Notes: generated by a model from the letters alone, not told the origin. 64,000 bases of DNA from Erinaceus europaeus (GCF_950295315.1 NC_080166.1:100480999-100544998); one strand, 5' to 3'; positions 11,277-23,939 are shown, numbered from the stretch's first letter. A program made the numbers and translations.

Positions 11277-11895
11277 ATATATATATATATGTAAAACTTG
11301 GAACAAGGGGTGAACTATATATAATTTTAAATTCAGTCTTCAATCACCCCACTATACCAAGGTGTAGAATAATAAAAACATTCCTTTTACTTCCTGCTGA
11401 ATCATATAAGAAAACACTCCAGGACACAACAGAAAACTATCTCAAGGCTATCAATATTAATTTGTCTTCCATTTGAAGAACTAAAAGGAAAATTCAAAGA
11501 GAAATTGAGTCATAAGAGAAGAGGGGTAAAGAGAATTTAAAGCTAATATTAGATATGAATAAAGTGTGACCTGACCAAGACAAATCATGATGAATCTTGT
11601 AGTAAAATTGCTCACTAGTTTATTACAAATGGAGTGGTTCTCAGTGCTCTGAAGAATGCATATGGAAGATTGATGTCAAGGTACCTGTGTTTTTTTCCTA
11701 ATAAAAAAGTTAGAAAACCTGAAGTGTTATGAAGTTTACCAATGAAAATGAAATAGGATGAAACAAAATAAGATCATCTAAAAATGGAAATCTGTAGAAA
11801 CAGTGAAAAGTGCATTTTATGTAGAAAAGACTAGACATGATACTGAGGAAAATGCTGTCATAAATATGGAGAGTAGTAGTGGGAAAATTTAAAAT
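11277..11895. other. No gene or clear repeat seen
   Basis: AT-rich sequence with a short TA run at about 11,277-11,290. No recognisable element or coding region. Confidence 0.5.
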
Positions 11896-11896
11896 A

Positions 11897-12113
11897 GGGG
11901 GCCAGGCGGTAGCACACCTAGTTAAACACACACACTACAGTGCTCAAGAACCCTGGCTCAAAGCTGGGGGTCTCCACCTGCAGGGGGAAATCTTCAGAAG
12001 TGGTGAAGCACGACTGCTGGTATCTCCCTGCCTTTTTCTATGTATTCCTCTCCCCTCTTAATTCCTCTCTATTTCCATTCAATAAAAAAATTTAGAAAAG
12101 AAAAAAATAAAAT
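11897..12113 (+). mobile_element. SINE, type B, plus strand
   Basis: Head 'ggggccaggcggtagcacac', core 'ccacctgcagggggaaat', CT-rich body and an A-rich tail with AATAAA. The B box is decayed. Confidence 0.85.
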
Positions 12114-12196
12114 ATAAGAAAGAATGAGCTATAAAAATTAAATGTAATATGTTCATTATGTGACAGAAACACTTTAAAAAGATAACATCGTGAAAA

Positions 12197-12335
12197 GACC
12201 AGGTGGATAGTATAATGGTTATGCAAAAAGACATTCATACCTGAGACTCTGAAATCCCAGGCTGACCCCCTGCACCATCACAAACCAGAGTTGAAAATGC
12301 TCTGATGATGATGATAGCAACAAAAATATAAATAG
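12197..12335 (+). mobile_element. SINE, type C, plus strand
   Basis: It carries 'agtataatggttatgcaaaa', 'cctgagactctgaaatccca' and 'ccagagttgaaaatgctctg', the type C landmarks, then a short ATG-rich and A-rich tail. Confidence 0.8.
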
Positions 12336-12394
12336 CCACAGTGAAAAGAGATGATCAGAAGTACCTAGAAAATGAGTTTTACTCTTTTTAAAAA

Positions 12395-12644
12395 TGGGAA
12401 AGAGAGAGACAGACTGGGAGTATGGATTGACCAGTCAACGCCCATGTTCAGCGAGGAAGCAATTACAGAAGCCAGACCTTCCACCCTCTGCAACCCACAA
12501 CGACCCTGGATCCATACTCCCAGAGAGATAGAGAATGGGAAGGCTATCAGGGGAGTGGGTGGGATGTGGAGATTGGGTTATGGGAATTGTGCGGAATTGT
12601 ACCCCTCTTATTCTATGGTTATGTCTCCTTTCCTAAAAAAAAAA
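12395..12644 (+). mobile_element. L1 3' end, long 3'-UTR family, about 250 bp
   Basis: Only the distal module is present, from 'gggaaagagagagacagact' to 'ctcctttcctaaaaaaaa'. It is severely 5'-truncated. An open frame of 120 codons (12,372-12,734) runs through it in the same frame that is open in other copies, but its end lies in the next SINE. Confidence 0.82.
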
Positions 12645-12926
12645 TGTATTTATTTATTCCCTTTTGTTGCCCTTGATTTTTTTATTGTTGTTGTGGTTAT
12701 TATTGTTGTTATCGATGTCATAGTTGTTACATAAGACAGAGAGAAATAGAGAGAGGAGGGGAAGACAGAAAGGAGTAGAGAAAGACACCTGAAGACCTGC
12801 TTCACAGCTTGTGAAGCAACACACCTGCAGGTGGGGAGCCGGGGACTGGAACTGGTATCTTTATGCTGGTCCTTACACTTCGCAACACATGCGCTTAACT
12901 TGCTGGGCTACCGCCTGACTCCCCAA
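12645..12926 (-). mobile_element. SINE, type A, antisense
   Basis: Tail 'tatttattcccttttgttgc', GA-rich body, 'gacctgcttcacagcttgtg' and antisense head ending 'cgcctgactcccc' are all present. It abuts the poly-A of the preceding L1 tail. Confidence 0.9.
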
Positions 12927-13206
12927 TGACTTTTACTCCTATTTAACAAAAAAAATGGAAGAAAAATCAATTAAAAGGAAAAAAAAGGCTACCAGATCAG
13001 TTTTATTCATGTGTAGGCACTGAGCCATAGTTATAACTTTAGTGACAAGAAACAAATAAACAAATAAACATAAATTAGCAAATTAAGTGTGGTGGGAAAC
13101 ATAAATATTGATATGTATATTTTTAAATGAAGGAAAAACAATAGCTTGACTTCCTCATAATATTAAGAAGAAAAAAATGATTTTTTGAATATAGAAAAAA
13201 TGTTAT

Positions 13207-13495
13207 TGGGAGCCAGGTGGAGGCACAACAGCTTAAGCACACATGGCACGAAGTGCAAGGACCGGCATAAGGATCCCAGTTCCCCACCTGCGGGGAGACA
13301 GGGGTCGCTTCACAGGCGGTGAAGCAGGTCTGCAGGTGTCTTTCTTTCCCCTCTCTGTCTTCCGCTCCTCTCTCCATTTCCCTCTGTCCTGTCCAACAAC
13401 AATTAACAGCAATAACAACAACAATAACAACAACAACAATGATGATAAACAGCAAGGGCAACAAAAGGGAAAAATAAAAATATAAAATAAAATAT
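13207..13495 (+). mobile_element. SINE, type A, plus strand
   Basis: Head 'gggagccaggtggaggcaca', then 'ggcataaggatcccagttcc', core 'cctgcggggagacaggggtc', CT-rich body, a CAA-rich tail and 'gggcaacaaaagggaaaa'. The B box is lost by a small deletion between 'cccagtt' and 'ccccacc'. Confidence 0.9.
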
Positions 13496-13682
13496 ATCAT
13501 AAAAAAGGAAAAGATTTTATTTAATAGATATATTTCCTATCATATTGCTCATCTCTAAAGACAATTAGAAAAAAATCATATATTGAAGACTCTCAAAATA
13601 TAATTAAATATCTGAGCTTTCTAAAGTGTTCAAAGCCATTTTCAGGTGAAGTGAATAAGTATCAAGGAGAATCAAGAACTCA

Positions 13683-13800
13683 GAGTGGCTGCAGAAACAC
13701 CATAATGGTTATGCAAAAGACTTTTCTGCCTGAGGCTTCAGTGTTTGTGGTTCAGTCCTCAGCACCACCATAAATGAGAGTTAAGCAGTACTCTCTAATT

Positions 13801-13831
<31 letters not shown>

Positions 13832-13855
13832 CTTACTCTCTTTCATTAAAACAAG
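13683..13855 (+). mobile_element. SINE, type C, plus strand
   Basis: Landmarks 'accataatggttatgcaaaa' and 'tcagtcctcagcaccaccat' are followed by a CT run and a TA microsatellite (about 13,811-13,831) that has grown in the tail. Confidence 0.8.
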
Positions 13856-13877
13856 TACATTTTCTTAAAAAGTTCAC

Positions 13878-14010
13878 TCAGAGCTGGGAGATAGCATAAG
13901 GGTTGTACAAAACATTTTTATACCTGAGGCTCTGAAGTCCAAGGTTCAATCACCAGTATCACTATAAGCCAGAGCTTATCAATTTCTCTCTCTTTGTATT
14001 TGTCACTTTA
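13878..14010 (+). mobile_element. SINE, type C, plus strand, diverged
   Basis: 'gctgggagatagcataaggg' and 'ggttcaatcaccagtatcac' mark a second type C copy just downstream of the first, in the same orientation. Confidence 0.75.
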
Positions 14011-14029
14011 GATAGCTTTTTCAGATAGA

Positions 14030-14085
14030 TGATATATAGATATATGGTAGATAGATAGATAGAAGATATATAGATGATGGATAGA
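14030..14085. repeat. GATA-like simple repeat
   Basis: Interrupted 'tagatagatagatagaagat' units follow the tail of the preceding SINE. Confidence 0.8.
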
Positions 14086-14137
14086 CAGTTTTAAAAATAT
14101 TCACTCAATGTCTTTGAACAGTTCTATCATTCTATGT

Positions 14138-14159
14138 AAAAAAAAAAAAAAAAAAAAAA
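14138..14159 (+). repeat. A22 homopolymer
   Basis: An uninterrupted run of A. I cannot see an element upstream to which it would be the tail. Confidence 0.85.
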
Positions 14160-14252
14160 CATAAATTTAACTTCTAAAGAAATAAATATTGTCCTATGCC
14201 TTAATACACTTTATAATAACACTCACAGTTTAAGAAATAAGAAGCATATTTT

Positions 14253-14455
14253 TGGGGCCAGGTGGTAGTACACCTGGTTGGGTGCACATGTTACAATGCA
14301 CAAGGACCCAGGTTTGAGCCCCTGGTCCACACCTACAGGGGAAAAGTGGTAAAGCAGGACTGTGGGTATCTCTCCTCCCTCTCTATCACCCTCTTCCTCT
14401 CTACTTCTGGATTTCTCTACAATTAATAAATAAAAATAATAAGTAAATTTAAAAA
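14253..14455 (+). mobile_element. SINE, type B, plus strand
   Basis: A good example of the type B head: 'ggggccaggtggtagtacac', 'aatgcacaaggacccaggtt', then 'tgagcccctggtcc', CT-rich body and AATAAATAAA tail. Confidence 0.88.
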
Positions 14456-14465
14456 TATTTTCCAA

Positions 14466-14690
14466 CCTTGTATCTGGCAAAGGATTAATATTAAAAGTAT
14501 AAGAGGGACCATTTTCATCTATCATCTCTCTTTCTCTCTCTCTCATTAAAGTAAAACTAATAAAATGTGTTAAAAAGATATGTGAATTGTCAATAGGTTT
14601 CAACACTGCTAGTTATTAGAAAAATGCAAGCCCAGACCCTGAGATAGTATCTCACTGCTGTTAAAACGACTATTTTCTTTCTTGTTATAT
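14466..14690 (+). mobile_element. L1 ORF2 relic, old
   Basis: 'tatctggcaaaggattaata' and 'gaaaaatgcaagcccagacc' recall well-known mammalian L1 ORF2 phrases. Between them (14,515-14,565) is a CT-rich and A-rich piece that looks like a SINE tail. Heavily mutated, with no usable frame. Confidence 0.55.
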
Positions 14691-17600
14691 CAATAAAAGA
14701 TAATAAATCACTACATCAAATTTTGTTGCTTACCTCAAGTTTATAGTGATGTATATCAACTACATCTCAACAAGGTGAAAATATTACTTAAAATTATATG
14801 CACTTTATATTCTTCCTATTCCCTGACCTTTTATATCATTGGACCACTCCCACATATATCTTTTTTAAATGATTTATGACAAACGTTCTTATTTTCCTGG
14901 GAAATTGTAAATAATATATTTAAGCTTCTGCATTTGTAACTGTAATGGCAAAGATACGATTGTGGAAGGCAAACACCTTCTACTGAAATACAAATCAATT
15001 ATTAATCTGATTTATAACTGCTTAGAGGAATAGGAATTGGGCAATGAAATTGCTAGTAATCATACAGACTTCTGCAAAAATTACATTGTAAAAATTTGTC
15101 AATGCTTTCATGAAAATAAGCAGCTGATTTAAGGTTTTTGTTCTCATGGTAGAGTTGAGATCAGCACTTTTAGATTACTTAATCCATTAATCTCTTTTTC
15201 CTTCCACAGTATGTGCCATATCATTGACTCACTTTGTTCATTTTACTTGGGTGTCTACTAGGTGACATGATTGTTATAATTTATTCATTAACTGCAACAA
15301 AACACTGCTAATTGCACAGTTTTCATTATCTCTTGGCTTCAGTATTATACACATAACTAGTTCATAATCATTTTTCTTGCACGATTAACTAAGTGTTCTA
15401 AGAGAGTTCAGATTAATTTGAAAAGGCATTATGAATCTATGTTAAAAGAGTGTTGTATGAAAAGCCTCTCTTAATTATGAAACTTGTCACCTTGGACCAA
15501 CCACTTAACCTCTTAGAGACTAATTTTCATTCTACTTATTGACATAGATCTGTTTGATTTAAGGATTTTGTGAGTTTTACAGGTTATAATATATCTGGGT
15601 ATGTAATAGCTCCAGGAATTCATTATATTGTTATTGTTATTACACTGATAAAAATGTCTAAAATCTCATCAAAATACGATTATAAACCCTAGGATATTTT
15701 TATGATTATTAAAATTAGCTGCCTAACCACTCTTACCTTTTTAGAAAGAACAGACTGTATTTAGAAATATTGTTATCCTAATGAGCAGGTTAATGATATA
15801 CAGACTACCTATAGAGTAGTGGTAGGCAGAATTTCCCTACAAAGAATAAAAAACAACATTCTAGGCATTGTAGGCTAGGAGTAAAACTTATTTATCAGTG
15901 ATTTAACATGTTTAATGAAGTTGGGGAAGGGGTTCATTATGTGAAAAAAAATTGCTCATACACTGAACAATGAAAATGTGGGATGAGGGTAGATTTGGTC
16001 CATGGAATACATAGTTTGTCAATTCCTGCTATAGATTTTGTTGTAATGTTTTTAAAAGTTAGCTTTCTAAATTTTCTCTTGAAAACCATGCTATTGACTC
16101 TTTAGTTTCTTGCAGGGAAAAATCCTGAGTAATGAATAAAAAAGACATTAGAGTGTAATTTTGGTTCATTTTCTAGTCCAAAATATTAATAAATAAAAAA
16201 GGTGTATCATAGAACCTGAGTCTCTCTTTTCCTTGTAAAGATGCTCAATTTTAGAATAGTAGTATATGAGAAACTTTCACCTCTAAAACTCTTGCCAAAA
16301 GTTAGTAGATAAAAGAAGCAGTAAGCATTTTACTCAACTTGAAAATAAATTTTAATCAGATAAGACGATACCTGCTTTGAATGTATTATTATGCCTCTCC
16401 CTAATGTGAAAAGCAAGTCTGCCACTGCACTTTTAATAGCCAAATATTTTTCACCTTTGCATTCAGTGAGTTATGACCTATGAAGTTAGAGTAATTAAGT
16501 CCATCAAGTGCCATTAACTGCCGCTGATATTCTCAAAAGGAAACATAGTTCTCTGTGGAGCTGAAATGCTTAACAGAAGTTTTTAAGTGACATTTTAATG
16601 TCTTTGCCTTGAAATTTGAATTATATCTCGACGTATTTTAAGATAAACTTAAATAAACTTGTTTGGTATGAATTATTTCCAATGCAAGTACATGGAGTTT
16701 ACATATTTCTTCCATTAGTGTCACCATATGGACAATGTTTTCACTAACTAGTTATCTGGTCATCATCCCTTTTATTATAGCATCTCAGAGCTTATCTCAG
16801 AGCACTAGGCATAGGCTAAAAGTAAGGTGCACACCCATCATACAGGAATAGAATGTAAGAGAAGGGGAATTTTATGTAAAAAGTTAAGCCTACTAAATGA
16901 ACATCAATGTAGCCTAGAAAAAGAATGTTTTAATATTAAATCAATAACTACATAAATTAATATTACCTGGTTTTTAAATCTTTTAGATTGTGGACTATGA
17001 ATGATATTGCTCTGTGGTTTAAGCCTCATGTGAGGTGCTATAAATTATAAAGATAGGGCATACCCTAATTAACCAATTAACTAAAGAATGATTATCAGGT
17101 GTGTAAGTCAGACACCATTGGAAATGTCTCTGAGCCAAAACTGACTAATATTATCAATATGACTAGGACTCAGTATCAGCATGTACATGGTAGTTACATT
17201 ATAAGGAATTATAGATATTAAGCAGTGGTAAGAGTAAGGTACAGACGCCTACTATGGGGAGATAAGAAATTGTACTTATGTGTCAGTAACTGTCTCCTAG
17301 ACTAATATTTCCCAAATAGAATGATAAAAGAGAGAACAAAGCTTGATTCTCTCTGTCTCTATTTCAGTCTCCATTTCCTGATTCCTTGTGTATGATTATT
17401 TTTGCCTTTTAAGTCCTTCCTTGTTTTTCCCTTGACAGATAATGCCTACTATTTTAAGTTATTATAGTACATTCTCCTCTTTCACTAGAGTTTTACACTA
17501 TCATAATTATCTAGTAATGGTAAAAGAACTTATTCTGTATTATAAGTGAAATTTTCTAAGCAATATTTCTGTTTCTTCTTTTTAGAGCTGAACAAAAGTT

Positions 17601-17965
17601 TTCATATAGCTTCTCCTTTTTATATAGTGTTAAATCAGTGAAAACAGCATGAATTATTTATAAATTCTCTGTTTGAGGAATAAAGATGCTTTCAAATGAT
17701 ATAAAGGTAAATAATACTGTGAAGATTCTTACTGTTCATTCCTCCTAGTGCTCATGGGGTGGGGTGGGCATGATTTTCCTAGTGTCAATTTGTAAAAACT
17801 TGAGTCACAGGATTTGATGTACATACCTCTTCAATTAATTGATAACATTAAAAGCTGCTTTAACTTTATTTGTATCCATCTGTATTTGTAAGGAAGCATA
17901 TGTATCTTCCTGCACAGTTTTTTCATCTGTTTTAACTATTGGTATTGTCAAATGTTTTACTCTTT
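14691..17965. other. Repeat-poor stretch; nothing assignable
   Basis: About 3.3 kb with no SINE or L1 that I can recognise, in sharp contrast with the flanks. AT-rich and complex, with no long open frame or visible splice-bounded exon. It could hold unique ancestral sequence, including conserved non-coding elements, but that needs a genome alignment. Confidence 0.45.
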
Positions 17966-17968
17966 TTA

Positions 17969-18186
17969 AAATTTTTATTTATAAAATGGAAATATTGACA
18001 AAACTATAGGTTAAGAGGGGTATATATTACACAATTCCCACCACCAGAACTCCGTATCCCATCCCTTCCCTTGAAAGCTTTCCTAGTCTTTATCCCTCTG
18101 GGAGTATGGACCCAGGATTATTGTGGGATGCAGGAGGTGGAAGGTCTGGCTTTTGTAATTGCTTCCCCACTGAACATGGGCATTGG
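17969..18186 (-). mobile_element. L1 3' end, long 3'-UTR family
   Basis: From the antisense A-rich tail through 'acacaattcccaccaccaga' and 'ggtggaaggtctggcttttg' to 'ccccactgaacatgggcatt'. A 5'-truncated tail of about 215 bp. Confidence 0.82.
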
Positions 18187-18189
18187 AAT

Positions 18190-18735
18190 TTGTTACTTTT
18201 TTATCTACATTGTGTATTTGAAATATATCTTACTGTTTTGTACTTCCTTGACATGCTTATACATTTGCTTATTTTAATGTACATAGTATACATAAACATG
18301 CATGCTTATATGTGTAATGGTTACAGCAAAATTTAAAGCTATTTATACTAACAAACACCAAATTCAAGGAAGTCTTTACCTGCTATGGAGATATAAGAAT
18401 GTAACTCTGCAGATAGTATGCATAGAAGAGGGTTAATATGGCTATGTATCAAAGGGTATATATTTGCACTAAATTGAAAAATTGATGTGTTACACTAGTT
18501 TTATACTCTTTAGCAGTGTGAAGTTTACTTTTCTAAAAAGAATAATTTCTTCAGTTGTCACTATGGAAATTGTGAAAATCAGATCATATCTTTTCCAGCC
18601 TCTCAGAAAACAGAGCCAGGCTGTATGTGCAAGAAGTCTACTGGAGGATTCTAGGAAATTGTTTCTTTCCTAACAAAGGTGTTTACCATGGAGACAGGAT
18701 TATCCTCAATGATATTGCCTACACACTAGTAGTGA
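18190..18735. other. No gene or clear repeat seen
   Basis: AT-rich. A 63-codon open frame at 18,482-18,673 has no recognisable feature. Confidence 0.5.
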
Positions 18736-18739
18736 ACTT

Positions 18740-18965
18740 AGTTTTGATATTTATTTTTTTATTTTAGGTTTTAGTTTCATTATTGGAGGATTAATGGTTT
18801 ACAGTTAACAGTAAAATACAATAGTTTGTACATACATAAAATTTCCCAGTTTTCCACATAACAATTCAACTCCCACTAGGTCTGTCTCTGCCATCATATT
18901 CCGGGACCTAAACCCTTCCCCCACCCCAGAGTCTTTTACTTTGGTGCAATAAGTCAACATAATTA
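18740..18965 (-). mobile_element. L1 3' end, short 3'-UTR type, diverged
   Basis: On the plus strand, 'cccagttttccacataacaa', 'ccccaccccagagtctttta' and 'ctttggtgcaataagtc' parallel the short 3' end of the near-full-length L1 at 33,979-34,110, in the same antisense orientation. Confidence 0.75.
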
Positions 18966-18969
18966 TGAT

Positions 18970-19639
18970 ATTTAGAGATACATTAATAGTCATCTTACTA
19001 TAAAATATGAAAAATAAACAATAGCAAAATTGTAGAGAATAAAAAGTGAACAGTATTTGTGGTAATATTTTCTGGACCATTAAGTCATGGAGGATGATAT
19101 GTAAAAACTAGAATGATTTTAGGTTTCTTACAGTTGAATATTTTTGTTTTGATTTGTGAATGTTAAAAAGTTTATAATAGAACATTATAAAGAAATTAAA
19201 TATTAAATGCAATTAACACATTTATAGTTCTATATATAATGTGGTATATTTGACCTTTCCTTTTAAATTTATTCTCAGTTTTTTAACCTTTCTTTCATGT
19301 CCATCTCTTTCACAAAGTCTGTCTATGCAAAGTTATTTCTCTAAAGGGAATTCAAGTATAGGTAATTTTTAATATCACTCCCATTGTTTTCTTCTAAAAT
19401 TATCAATGGAATTCATTGCCTTAGGATATATTTATTTATATGACAACTTATTTGTGATTAGGAAGTAACTGGGAATCACATACAAATTTTATTGTACTAA
19501 TAATTGAGACAAAATGCACATTTTCAATATAACAATTAACATAATGAGTTTCCAAATAAGTTTTGGATTATATGAAAGATAATATATTTTAAATAATCCT
19601 AAAATCTGCAAGAGGAAAGTAAAGAGTCAAACAGAAGGA
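18970..19639. other. No gene or clear repeat seen
   Basis: AT-rich. A 91-codon antisense open frame (18,805-19,080) overlaps the L1 tail and is not convincing. Confidence 0.5.
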
Positions 19640-19770
19640 AGATCTCATATATTACCAACAATTTTTTCAGCAGAAACCCTGTGGGCCAGAAAGACTGAGA
19701 AGATACAGTCAATAGAAAAGTTCCTCAACCAAGAATACTGTACCCTGTCATATGTTAACTAAAATTTGAA
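19640..19770 (+). mobile_element. Old L1 relic (5' or ORF1-side region)
   Basis: 'ttcagcagaaaccctgtggg', 'ccagaaagactgagaagata' and 'cctcaaccaagaatactgta' recall a conserved mammalian L1 stretch from the 5' half. There is no open frame. The assignment is from memory of the family. Confidence 0.5.
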
Positions 19771-19774
19771 GAGT

Positions 19775-20479
19775 ATTTGTTAAAGAATTTGAGAATTCTC
19801 TTCAATTCAACACATCTACCTTCACTTTCAGGAGAATGTTGTATTTGAGCCCCAAATCTTGCCCCTTTTGGCCAAATGTCCCTGCTTTTCTGTTTAATTT
19901 TGTGTTCTCTTGTGATTTGAGCATTCCAAAAAAAGCTTAGTGTCTTACTTTTATTTTAAGGGTTAAATTCTTTTCCAGTAAGAAATTTTGCCCCAATCCA
20001 ACAACTTCAGAGAAGTGAGCATTTACTTCTTTCTTTGGTTTACAACATTTTGACTCCGCATGAAATTCAATCTATAATATTTTGATTCAACCTTATGAGA
20101 ATTGATATCTTATTTGATAATTTGAGTAATGAAAATCAGATAAAAAAATCTTCTCTATTATTTCTTGAATGTTTTTATTTTATAAAATATGACAGATACT
20201 GCTAGTCCTAGTCTTTTCATTTTTCTTGTTAATTAAATTTTAGACAAACTTCCCAGAATTTGAGCGGTTATTTTGTAACTAAAGAAATTTAAGCATGTGG
20301 TCTGGTCAAAAGTCAACATAATCTGAAGGTGCCTAGAAATAATAACAAAACAGTTTAGAGCTTTATTTTTTTTTTTTTGTTTTTCTGACAATCTCAATTA
20401 GCTCTTAAATTTTTAATGCTAAACTTTTTTTGTTAAATGTCAAAAATCTACTGATATATTTTGCTTTGCAGGGTGTGTG

Positions 20480-20512
<33 letters not shown>

Positions 20513-22690
20513 CACTTGTAACCCAACTATTTCAAATGAATCTATTCTCTGACATTGTCAGAGGGTACCAAACTTTCATAGGATTAGATATAATAATATG
20601 CTGATAACTGGAATTTATGTAATAATTCTCATATTCCTTAAGTGTCTTCTCTGTCTATATTCCATTACCCTTATAATAATATGTTCTGTATTGCTATATG
20701 ATGCATAGACATAATATAGTCTCACATATTTTTGTAGAGACATAAAGACCAGATAAATAAAAGAATATACAGTTTCATTTCTCAAAAAATATCTACATAA
20801 AATGTCAGTAACATCAGTTAATAACAAGGTAATGTGACATTTCAAATGTAACTGTACTACCATATTTTGAAAGATTTTTCCCAATAAACCTATAGAGTGA
20901 TTTCAAACATTTTAAAATATTAGTACTTAGTTGTGCATTGCTTCATGGTAGAAAATTTAAAATGGCTCTTTATAGTTATCAATTATTATCTGCTTTAATT
21001 TCTAGCTTTACAGAGAATATAATTTCAAAATCAAAGCTTAGAACACTGAAATGGGAAATATATATGTTTGCTTTTTTTGTATTATGTATTTTAATAGCAC
21101 CATTTAAACTCTAATTGTGCATGAAATGATACCGGATTTCTCACTAAGTGGAAAGGAAGAAATATTTTCATGATTCATTCTTTCTTTGGTAAACATTTCT
21201 AAAACTGTATTGCTGATACAGCTCATCAACCAAACCTTATGAGAAACGAAATTCATAGGAAGAAAACACTAATTAGGGTGATTTTCTTTCCCAAATACAC
21301 ATGTGAAACTCCCATTAATGTCAATCACAAGAACTCTTTTTGCACAATACCCCTAGGTGAGAGTGCTCATCTTCCACTGCATTTCTAATTAGAAGCTCAA
21401 CATTCTATATTCTTTTTCTTGTTTGTTTTTTCCAAATTGTTAACAAGCTGCACTACATTCTAGTTCTAAAACTCTGAATTTCAGATAAAAAAAGTCATTT
21501 AGCTGTATTGGTACTTGTGTTGTAATGTAGTTTTTTTTTTTTTTTTTTAAAAAAAAACAACTTTCAATTAATTTTCTTTATATTGGTTTTATATTCAAAA
21601 AATTGCACTGCTTCTATAAACTGAATTTTCTATTGAAAAGTAGCCAAGGCAGAACATTAGTTTCATGTAAAAGTAGCTTACTTGATTCTTTATATGTTAT
21701 TTTCAAATGATTATGTCGGAACTGAGAACTACATTGTTAGACTACACAGGTGTTCTCCATAATCTATAAACACTGCAGTGCACTAATTTAATACATAATT
21801 TACTAAATATTTAGAGATTTCATCATGCTGTGGTAATGTGTAAAATTGTTCTCAATACCACAAAATATATCAAAGCGTACTATTATTCTCACTAGGAGAG
21901 AAAAAGAAGAGAATACAAAAATAAGTAGCATGTTCTACAAAAAATATGCATAGATGTACTTATCAATTAAACCATAAAATGGAAAATATATAAAAATTAA
22001 TCAAAAAGATTAATTTCCTCATGACATTAGTAATTAATTCCAATAATTCAAATGGGTTGTCATTGAGTATTCTGTGGTATATTAGCCAAGATATCCCATT
22101 GAAAAAGGTTCCCCCTCCTATGGGATAACAAATATGTATGTTTATATGTATATACATACATGCAAAGAGAGATTCTAGATCTTGACTCACAGAGTTATGG
22201 GTCCCACAGTCTGATATGGACTGAATAAATAGGAGTGAAGCAATATAATGCAGCCTAAATCAAAAGTCCCTGAAAGTAACCTCTGATGTCCAAGCGAAGG
22301 GAACATAATATACTAGTTCAATAATAGGGAAAAATGTGTACTTCTTTCCCATTTTCCTTCTACTTAGGCCTCACCAAAACTAGGTGTTTGCCTTCATTGG
22401 TGAGAGCATGTCCACTTTACTCAGTCTACTAACTCAATTGCTAATCTCTGCTGGAAGCATCCTGAAGACACACATAAACATAAAATTTTACCAACTATTT
22501 GAACATTGTTTTGTTCAGTGACATCGACACAGAAATTGGAAAAGAGTAACTTCAAGATATTACAGGCTCACATATACTAAGGCCTATATTTTTTCATGGC
22601 TTATGTGGGGATGATAGCTTATTTATTTCAATTTTGGATTGAGTAAATTTCTAAAGGAAATGAGTGATTTTGGGTTAATATCAATTTCCA
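19775..22690. other. Repeat-poor stretch with a TG microsatellite
   Basis: About 2.9 kb of AT-rich sequence with no recognisable element apart from the TG run at 20,473-20,512 and a T18/A8 junction near 21,531-21,557. Open frames of 89 and 75 codons on the minus strand show nothing recognisable. Confidence 0.45.
20473..20512. repeat. (TG)n microsatellite
   Basis: About 20 TG units interrupted once by TTTG. Confidence 0.95.
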
Positions 22691-22691
22691 A

Positions 22692-22963
22692 ATATATTCC
22701 AAGGGGTCAGACAGTAGCATAGCGGGTTAAGCGCACGTAGCACAAAGACCTGTGTAAGGATCCCGGTTCGAGCCCCGACTCCCCACATGCAGGGGAGTCC
22801 CTTCACAGGCACTGAAGCAGGTCAGCAGGTGTCTCTCTTTCTCTCCCCATCTCTGTCTTCCCCTCCTCTCTCCATTTCTCTCTGTCCTATCCAACGAAAT
22901 CAACAACAACAACAACAACAATAAGAACTACAACAATAAAATAAATAAATATATATATTCCAA
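22692..22963 (+). mobile_element. SINE, type A, plus, with 11-bp target-site duplication
   Basis: The body at 22,703-22,952 starts 'ggggtcagacagtagcatag', has a clean B box 'ggttcgagcc', the core, a CT-rich body and a CAA repeat tail. Flanks 'atatattccaa' at 22,692-22,702 and 22,953-22,963 are identical. One of the best-preserved type A copies. Confidence 0.95.
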
Positions 22964-22964
22964 A

Positions 22965-23340
22965 TGTAATTAATGTTTCATCATTTCACCTTGCTTTAAT
23001 AAACCACTAATTACTTAATATAGTACATATACCTGCAATAAGTAAATAATTTTTTAAAATATAATTTAAGGTAATAGTCTAAAAATACATTGCCTACAAA
23101 AATATAAACATTCTGTACATCAAAATCTATTAAAATGATTTTAAAAATCATGTACAGTATAAGTAAATCAAAAGATATCCTGCTTTCAGGCATTGTGAGC
23201 CCAAGTATTGTGAAAGTTTCATTGTACCCAAGTGACAGTAGAGAAAGTAGACATGCAAGAGAAAAAGGAGAGTCCTGACTTAGGCCATTCACAAATACTA
23301 CGCAAAATTGATTATTGAATTTAATACAAAATGCCCAATG
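22965..23340. other. No gene or clear repeat seen
   Basis: AT-rich. A 93-codon antisense open frame (23,011-23,292) lacks any recognisable domain. Confidence 0.5.
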
Positions 23341-23344
23341 GTGA

Positions 23345-23485
23345 GAATTCTTTTTAAAAGTGGGAAAGTAGAGGTTGAATTGTTATGTGCAAAACTGAGA
23401 AATGTTATGCATGTACAAACTACTGTATTTTACTGTTGACTGTTAACCATTAATCCCCCAATAAAGAAATTTCTTTAAAAAGTAG
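23345..23485 (+). mobile_element. L1 3' tail, short AATAAAG-type family
   Basis: 'gagaaatgttatgcatgtac', 'actgttgactgttaaccatt' and 'ccccaataaagaaatttctt' (poly-A signal AATAAA) are shared with 6,131-6,244 and define a separate 3'-end class. Confidence 0.75.
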
Positions 23486-23544
23486 GAACATTGCACATTC
23501 CCTTGAGTTTATGTATGTATAAGTTCGTAAATACAACATCATTA

Positions 23545-23645
23545 ACACAATCCACAAAGGAAAAATTGGTGAATTGGATTTAATTAAAATTTCTAATTCC
23601 TGCTCTGTAAAAGACACCACTAGGATAGAATATATGCTATATACA
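23545..23645 (+). mobile_element. L1 ORF2 relic, short
   Basis: 'ggtgaattggatttaattaa' and 'cctgctctgtaaaagacacc' match a familiar ORF2 phrase. Only about 100 bp is recognisable. Confidence 0.55.
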
Positions 23646-23811
23646 TATATACTATAAACTAAAATATTATAAACTATTATAAAGAAAATATTATAGGAAA
23701 TATTACAAAGTACCCATATGCTTAAAGAATGTACAAAAATTAAATGCTAAAGCAATCATCCTAACTCACATATAATTTAAATGAACGATGTTAATGATAC
23801 AGGATACAGCA

Positions 23812-23925
23812 GGCCTGGGAAGTAGCTCAACATGCTCAAACACCAATACAGGTTTGAAGTTTAACCCCTGGCACTAGCATATACCAGAGCTGAGCAGTGA
23901 TATTGGGTATATGGTATATGTGAAG
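23812..23925 (+). mobile_element. SINE, type C-like, plus, diverged
   Basis: 'gggaagtagctcaacatgct', 'acccctggcactagcatata' and 'ccagagctgagcagtgatat' keep the type C order but with many changes. Confidence 0.6.
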
Positions 23926-23939
23926 TCTATATTATCTTT

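Noticed and set aside
22703..22775. A tRNA gene
   Set aside because: A/B-box-like sequence is present, but it is the head of a SINE with core, CT-rich body and A-rich tail; no acceptor stem closes.
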